This document shows, piece by piece, positions 60,437 to 64,000 of a stretch of 64,000 bases of DNA. Within the stretch, counting starts at the first letter, position 1. Each line of letters begins with the position of its first letter. The stretch is from RHKX01 sp963823275 (GTDB taxonomy: Bacteria; Actinomycetota; Thermoleophilia; Solirubrobacterales; 70-9). Both the position numbers and the translations under genes were made by a program. Where the stretch lies: NCBI GenBank assembly GCA_963823275.1, contig CAWGKW010000002.1, positions 682,001 to 746,000 of the forward strand, in the 5' to 3' direction. The notes beneath the pieces are model-generated. The model had not been told where the DNA came from and did no database searches. It saw only the letters and a program-made list of their open reading frames with translations.

Positions 60437-62020
60437 CTATCGACGGACCGCCGTGAGGGAACCTGCGGGGACCTCCTCGTCGGCGATCTGGCGACGTTTC
60501 GGAGCGATCAGAAACCAGGCGAGCACGGCTCCGGCGGCGGCAACCGACGCGGAGACCCCGATGGATGTCGTCAGGCCGGAGATGAACGCGTCGTGGGCGG
60601 CCCCGGCAGCCTGGCGGGCGACCTCGGGAGGGAGGGTCGAGAGCGTCCCTTCGAGCCCGCCGCTACCGAGCTGCTGGGAGATCGAGCTCACCTCCGTCGA
60701 CGGGATGTCGGTTCCGGCGAGCCCGGACTCCAGGGAGGTCCTGCTGTTGGCCTGGAATATCGCACCCAGCACGGCCACGCCGAAGGTCCCGCCGACCATC
60801 CGCGACATCGAGAGCAGCCCCGAGGCCAGCCCCGACTTCGTCACCTCGACCGCGTTCATCGCTGCCGTCGACATCGGCGACATCGTCAGACCGATCCCGA
60901 AGCCCATCAGGATGAAGGGCACCAGCAGCGACTCATACCCCGATGTTTCGGATATCTGAGCCTGCAGGAACAGCGAGACCGCGACCAGGCTGAGCCCGAC
61001 GACGATCGGCGGCCGAGCCCCGATCCGGTCGGTCATCCGCCCGGCGATCGGTGCCACGAACATGATCACGATCGTCGTCGGCAGGAACCTGACCCCGGCC
61101 TCCAGCGGCGAGTAGCCGAGGATGTTCTGGATGTAGAGCGCCATGAAGAAGAACATGCCGAGCATCGCGAACGAGATGATGAATGCGACCGTCAGCGCCC
61201 CGAAGAAGTTGCGGTTGCGGAGGAACTCGAACTGGACGATCGGGGCGCGGACCTTGCCCTCCATCCAGACGAACACCGCGAGCAGGACGATCGCTGCGAC
61301 GATCAGCCCGATGATCGGTGGGGATGTCCAGCCCCAGCTGTTGCCCTCGATCAGTGCGAGGACTCCGGCGGTCAGGCCGGCGGTGAGCACCGCGGTCCCG
61401 GCCCAGTCGATCTCGCGGCCGACGGTCTCGTCGCGGGACTCGCGGACCGCAAACAGCGCGGTGACGATCGCCCCGGCGGCCACCGGGATGTTGAGGTAGA
61501 AGATCGCCCGCCAGGAGACGTGCTCGGTCAGGAACCCGCCGAGCAGGGGCCCGAGCGCCAGGGCGAGGGCGGAGACGCCGGCCCAGGTCCCGATCGCTCG
61601 GCCGCGCTCGGCCGGTGGAAATGCGTTGGTGATGATCGAGAGCGTCGCCGGCATCATCAGTGCCGCGCCGACCCCCTGGGTGACCCGACTGGCGACCAGA
61701 GCACCCGTCGACGGCGCGAGCCCGGCGGTCGCCGACGAGATCGCGAACAGCACCACGCCGGTCATGAACATACGTCGCCGCCCGAGGATGTCGCCGAGGC
61801 GTCCCCCGGTCGCCAGCAGCACGGCGAAGGAGAGGGTGTAACCGTTGACGATCCACTCGAGCGAGGAGATCGAAGCGTCCAGATCGCTCTGGATCGACGG
61901 CAGCGCCACGTTCATGACGGTGTTGTCGAGCATGATCATGAACAGGGCGAAGCACATCGCCGCGAGCGTCCACCACCTGGCGTTCTCCTCCGTGATCAGG
62001 TGTCCGAAACGCTGGGTCAT
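60437..62020 (-). CDS. MFS transporter, DHA2 (14-helix drug:proton) family
   Basis: A 527-residue efflux pump with 14 helices. Motif A reads GGRLGDILGRRR and motif C TQGVGAALMMPATLSII. N-terminal part WIVNGYTLSFAVLL is typical for EmrB/QacA-like pumps. Its ATG overlaps the stop of the MarR gene, so pump and regulator are one operon. Confidence 0.92.
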   Translation of the reverse strand: MTQRFGHLITEENARWWTLAAMCFALFMIMLDNTVMNVALPSIQSDLDASISSLEWIVNGYTLSFAVLLATGGRLGDILGRRRMFMTGVVLFAISSATAGLAPSTGALVASRVTQGVGAALMMPATLSIITNAFPPAERGRAIGTWAGVSALALALGPLLGGFLTEHVSWRAIFYLNIPVAAGAIVTALFAVRESRDETVGREIDWAGTAVLTAGLTAGVLALIEGNSWGWTSPPIIGLIVAAIVLLAVFVWMEGKVRAPIVQFEFLRNRNFFGALTVAFIISFAMLGMFFFMALYIQNILGYSPLEAGVRFLPTTIVIMFVAPIAGRMTDRIGARPPIVVGLSLVAVSLFLQAQISETSGYESLLVPFILMGFGIGLTMSPMSTAAMNAVEVTKSGLASGLLSMSRMVGGTFGVAVLGAIFQANSRTSLESGLAGTDIPSTEVSSISQQLGSGGLEGTLSTLPPEVARQAAGAAHDAFISGLTTSIGVSASVAAAGAVLAWFLIAPKRRQIADEEVPAGSLTAVRR

Positions 62021-62508
62021 GGCGCCGCCGTCTGGTTGGCCCCGGCGGGGCCCCCGAGCAGCCCCGCCTCGGCGAGAGGGTCCAGGGCAGCCACCAGCAG
62101 CTCGCGTTGACCGGGATCCAGGGTCTCGAGGAAGCCTTCGATCTGAGCCCGGCGCAGCGCGACGAGGTCATCGGCCAACTCGCGGCCCGACGCCGTCACG
62201 GTGACCAGCTTGACCCGCCGGTCGTCGGGCGACTCGCGGCGTTCGACGAAGCCCTTCTGAACGAGGCCGTCCAGCGCCCTGCTGATTGCGGCGGCGGAGA
62301 TCCCGAGTCGCTCGGCCAGCCGGCCGCCGGGCAGGGCGTCGGTGCCGGCGCACGCGAGCGTGACGATCGCCCGGACCTGGCTGACCGTGAGATCGTGGCG
62401 CTCCAGTACCTCGAAGCGGTCGGCATCCGGGGTCAGCATCACGCTCCGCATGAGCGCCAGGATGAGGTCGGATGCGGCGACGTCGCGGGACGGTGAGGTT
62501 GTTTGCAC
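62017..62508 (-). CDS. MarR family transcriptional regulator of the efflux pump
   Basis: A 163-residue winged-helix protein (LTVSQVRAIVTLACAGTDALPGGRLAERLGISAAAISRALDGLVQKGFVERRESPDDRR). GTG 62508 lies inside a dyad TTGC-ACGTAC-GCAA, and no ribosome site precedes it. Position and overlap with the DHA2 gene indicate a local repressor released by pump substrates. Confidence 0.87.
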   Translation of the reverse strand: MQTTSPSRDVAASDLILALMRSVMLTPDADRFEVLERHDLTVSQVRAIVTLACAGTDALPGGRLAERLGISAAAISRALDGLVQKGFVERRESPDDRRVKLVTVTASGRELADDLVALRRAQIEGFLETLDPGQRELLVAALDPLAEAGLLGGPAGANQTAAP

Positions 62509-62516
62509 GTACGCAA
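62503..62516. promoter_or_regulatory. Candidate MarR operator over its own start codon
   Basis: TTGC-ACGTAC-GCAA, a perfect dyad in its arms and centre, covering the GTG start of the MarR-DHA2 operon. Confidence 0.5.
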
Positions 62517-62599
62517 CTATTGCAGCCGTGCACGGGGCGGAGTGTGAGCCCGCGCACGGTCGCCGCATTCATCCGGCTACCCGACTAACTTGCCGGGCG

Positions 62600-62869
62600 A
62601 TGGCAACCCGAAGCGAACTCGACGAACTGAGCAGCGAGGAGCTGCACGACCGTGCGCTCAAGCACGCTCGCAGGCACCTCGACCTGAAGTTCTTCTGGCG
62701 GCTGCTCGAAACCCTCCCGGCCGCCGAGGTGGCGGCCGGCGACACGGTTGAGGCCGAGCGTGACGTGACCTGGGCCTTCGGTCACGTCAACGACCTGACC
62801 GATTCGGGCAAGGGTGAGACGGCCGAGATGCTGCGGCCGCTGTACATCGACTACCTGGCCGACGACTGA
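62600..62869 (+). CDS. Hypothetical small soluble protein
   Basis: An 89-residue acidic helical protein starting at ATG 62600 (LDELSSEELHDRALKHARRHLDLKFFWRLLE). No family recognised. Lies divergently from the MarR operon and co-directionally with the DUF2130-like gene. Confidence 0.6.
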   Translation: MATRSELDELSSEELHDRALKHARRHLDLKFFWRLLETLPAAEVAAGDTVEAERDVTWAFGHVNDLTDSGKGETAEMLRPLYIDYLADD

Positions 62870-62952
62870 CCGCTGAGGCCGTCGCCGCTCCTGGGCGCGG
62901 CGTTGCGGTCGTCAGAAAAGCATCCGGGGCCGCGACTACCTTGGGGAATCCG

Positions 62953-64000
62953 ATGGAGGCCTCACCAAGACACCCCTTCGAATCGTCCGACCAGCTGCCG
63001 CTGAGCGACGGGCCCACGTCCGTTCGAGCGCTGGGCGACCGAATCGTGATCAAGGACCTGACGATCGCCGACGAAGGTGCTGCGAGGGTAGTGCGCGAGC
63101 GAACCGAGGCCGGGGCCGCGGCGGCGGAGACGGTCATCAAGGCGATCGAGATCGGCGCCCGCGTGATCGATTCCGAGGGCACCGCGGCCAACGTCGACTA
63201 CGTGCAGAGGGTCTTCGAGGAACGGGTCGGCAAGCTCGGCGAGGATCTGAGCGGCACCCTCGAGCAGGGCAGCGCCGAGATCGCCGAGCACATCGCGGAG
63301 AAGTTCGATGTGGATCGCTCGGACTCAGTCCAGGGCGAGATCAAGGAGATGCTCGTCACCGCGATCCAACACCAGCAGCGGGAGATCCACAAGATGCTCA
63401 CCGCCGAGGACGCGAGCAACCCGCTCGTCGCCGCCCAGATGCGCTCCACCAAGGCGATGATCGATGCCGAGGAACGCCATCGCAAGCAGCTCGCGGAGCT
63501 CCGCGAGAGCAACACCAAGGAGAGCCGGGCCCTGCACGCGCAGGTGCGCGAGCTGACCGAGCGCTTCAGCGTTCACCTGGAGCGCAGCGACGGCGATCAG
63601 CGGGTCGCCGAGGCCGAGGATGCGGGCACCCGCAAGGGGTTCACCTTCGAGGAGCGCGTCCACGAGGCGATCGAGCGGATCGCGGCGACCCGCGGCGATT
63701 CCGCCGCCCACACCGGTGCCGAGGGCGCCGAGGGAGGCGGCAAGAAGGGCGACGTGCTGGTCGAGCTCGGGGCCGCCGACGGCCCGTCGAACGGCAGAAT
63801 CGTCTTCGAGGTCAAGGACCGGAGGCTCTCCAAGAACGCCGCCTGGTCGGAGCTGAACGATGCGATGGCGGCCCGCGCCGCTGCCTTCGGCGTCCTCGTC
63901 GTGGCTGGGGAGGACCAGGTCCCATCAGGCCGCGAGCCCCTCCACGAGTACGAGGGCAACAAGCTGATCGTCGCGGTTGATCGCGACGATCCCGAGTCGC
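62953..64000 (+). CDS. DUF2130-like protein with nuclease-type fold, 3' end missing
   Basis: At least 349 residues, open at the right edge. ATG 62953 has GGGG 6 nt upstream. The N-terminal part is a long helical/coiled-coil region (residues about 60-230). From about 235 it reads FTFEERVHEAI, then KKGDVLVEL and RIVFEVKDRRLS, followed by AAFGVLVV and YEGNKLIVAVD. The GD..(x)n..E.K pattern is that of PD-(D/E)xK enzymes and is usual in DUF2130. Function unknown. Confidence 0.75.
   Translation, partial: MEASPRHPFESSDQLPLSDGPTSVRALGDRIVIKDLTIADEGAARVVRERTEAGAAAAETVIKAIEIGARVIDSEGTAANVDYVQRVFEERVGKLGEDLSGTLEQGSAEIAEHIAEKFDVDRSDSVQGEIKEMLVTAIQHQQREIHKMLTAEDASNPLVAAQMRSTKAMIDAEERHRKQLAELRESNTKESRALHAQVRELTERFSVHLERSDGDQRVAEAEDAGTRKGFTFEERVHEAIERIAATRGDSAAHTGAEGAEGGGKKGDVLVELGAADGPSNGRIVFEVKDRRLSKNAAWSELNDAMAARAAAFGVLVVAGEDQVPSGREPLHEYEGNKLIVAVDRDDPES

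Overview
The window is about 64 kb of high-GC DNA packed with genes on both strands. It contains one tRNA-Gly, one tRNA-Leu, RNase P RNA and lexA with an actinobacterial-type SOS box, and no rRNA, phage, transposase or CRISPR. GTG and TTG starts are common, most operons have ATGA or GTGA overlaps, and secreted Ig/beta-propeller proteins and DUF2510 are present. Together with System I cytochrome c maturation genes, this suggests an actinobacterium outside the classical mycolic/streptomycete groups, most likely Thermoleophilia (Solirubrobacterales-like). That placement is an inference; no 16S or other phylogenetic marker was tested.

Layout. 0-4 kb: CDF metal transporter (cut by the window edge), small hypothetical genes and a frameshifted secreted Ig-like protein. 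4-11 kb: cytochrome c maturation on both sides (ccmH and a ResA/CcmG thioredoxin on minus; ccmE, ccmF and a ccmI-like gene on plus), a CPA1 antiporter, an SDR, tRNA-Gly and secG. 11-16 kb: sulfate ABC transporter (binding protein, cysT, cysW, cysA) facing an Rrf2 regulator, with an 80-bp repeat array between the two stop codons. 16-21 kb: tRNA-Leu, lexA, rnpB, an RlpA-like protein, a second array of the same repeat family, a carboxymuconolactone-decarboxylase-like protein and glnA. 21-32 kb: DUF1800/DUF1501/cupredoxin set, a YyaL-like protein, a MarR/ring-cleaving dioxygenase pair, an ABC-2 exporter, a GST-like protein, MFS and an acyl-CoA ligase. 33-41 kb: a surface propeller protein, a sucC/sucD-like ligase with a FixX-like ferredoxin, an amine oxidase and GTP-type PEP carboxykinase. 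41-45 kb: GFA protein, CBS-type family II pyrophosphatase, thioesterase and an AAA+ ATPase.

45-60.4 kb carries what looks like the core of the ethylmalonyl-CoA pathway for acetyl-CoA assimilation: malyl-CoA/methylmalyl-CoA lyase, a methylsuccinyl-CoA-dehydrogenase-like enzyme, a mesaconyl-CoA-hydratase-like MaoC protein, ethylmalonyl-CoA mutase and crotonyl-CoA carboxylase/reductase. Woven in are an SCP2-like protein, a short protein resembling only the C-terminal half of ATP-type PEP carboxykinase, and an ABA4-like membrane protein coupled to the mutase. PEP carboxykinase and the CoA ligase genes upstream fit a C4-acid/gluconeogenic economy. The window ends with a DHA2 efflux pump plus MarR regulator and a DUF2130-like nuclease-fold protein that runs off the edge.

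Three window-wide signals deserve attention. (1) At least twelve genes have a TAnnnT hexamer 6-10 nt before the start codon and no visible Shine-Dalgarno sequence, as expected for leaderless transcripts. (2) Seven genes carry eight single-base shifts, all in the +1 sense, inside otherwise intact reading frames. (3) An 80-bp two-hairpin repeat occurs in tandem at two places, each exactly between convergent genes.
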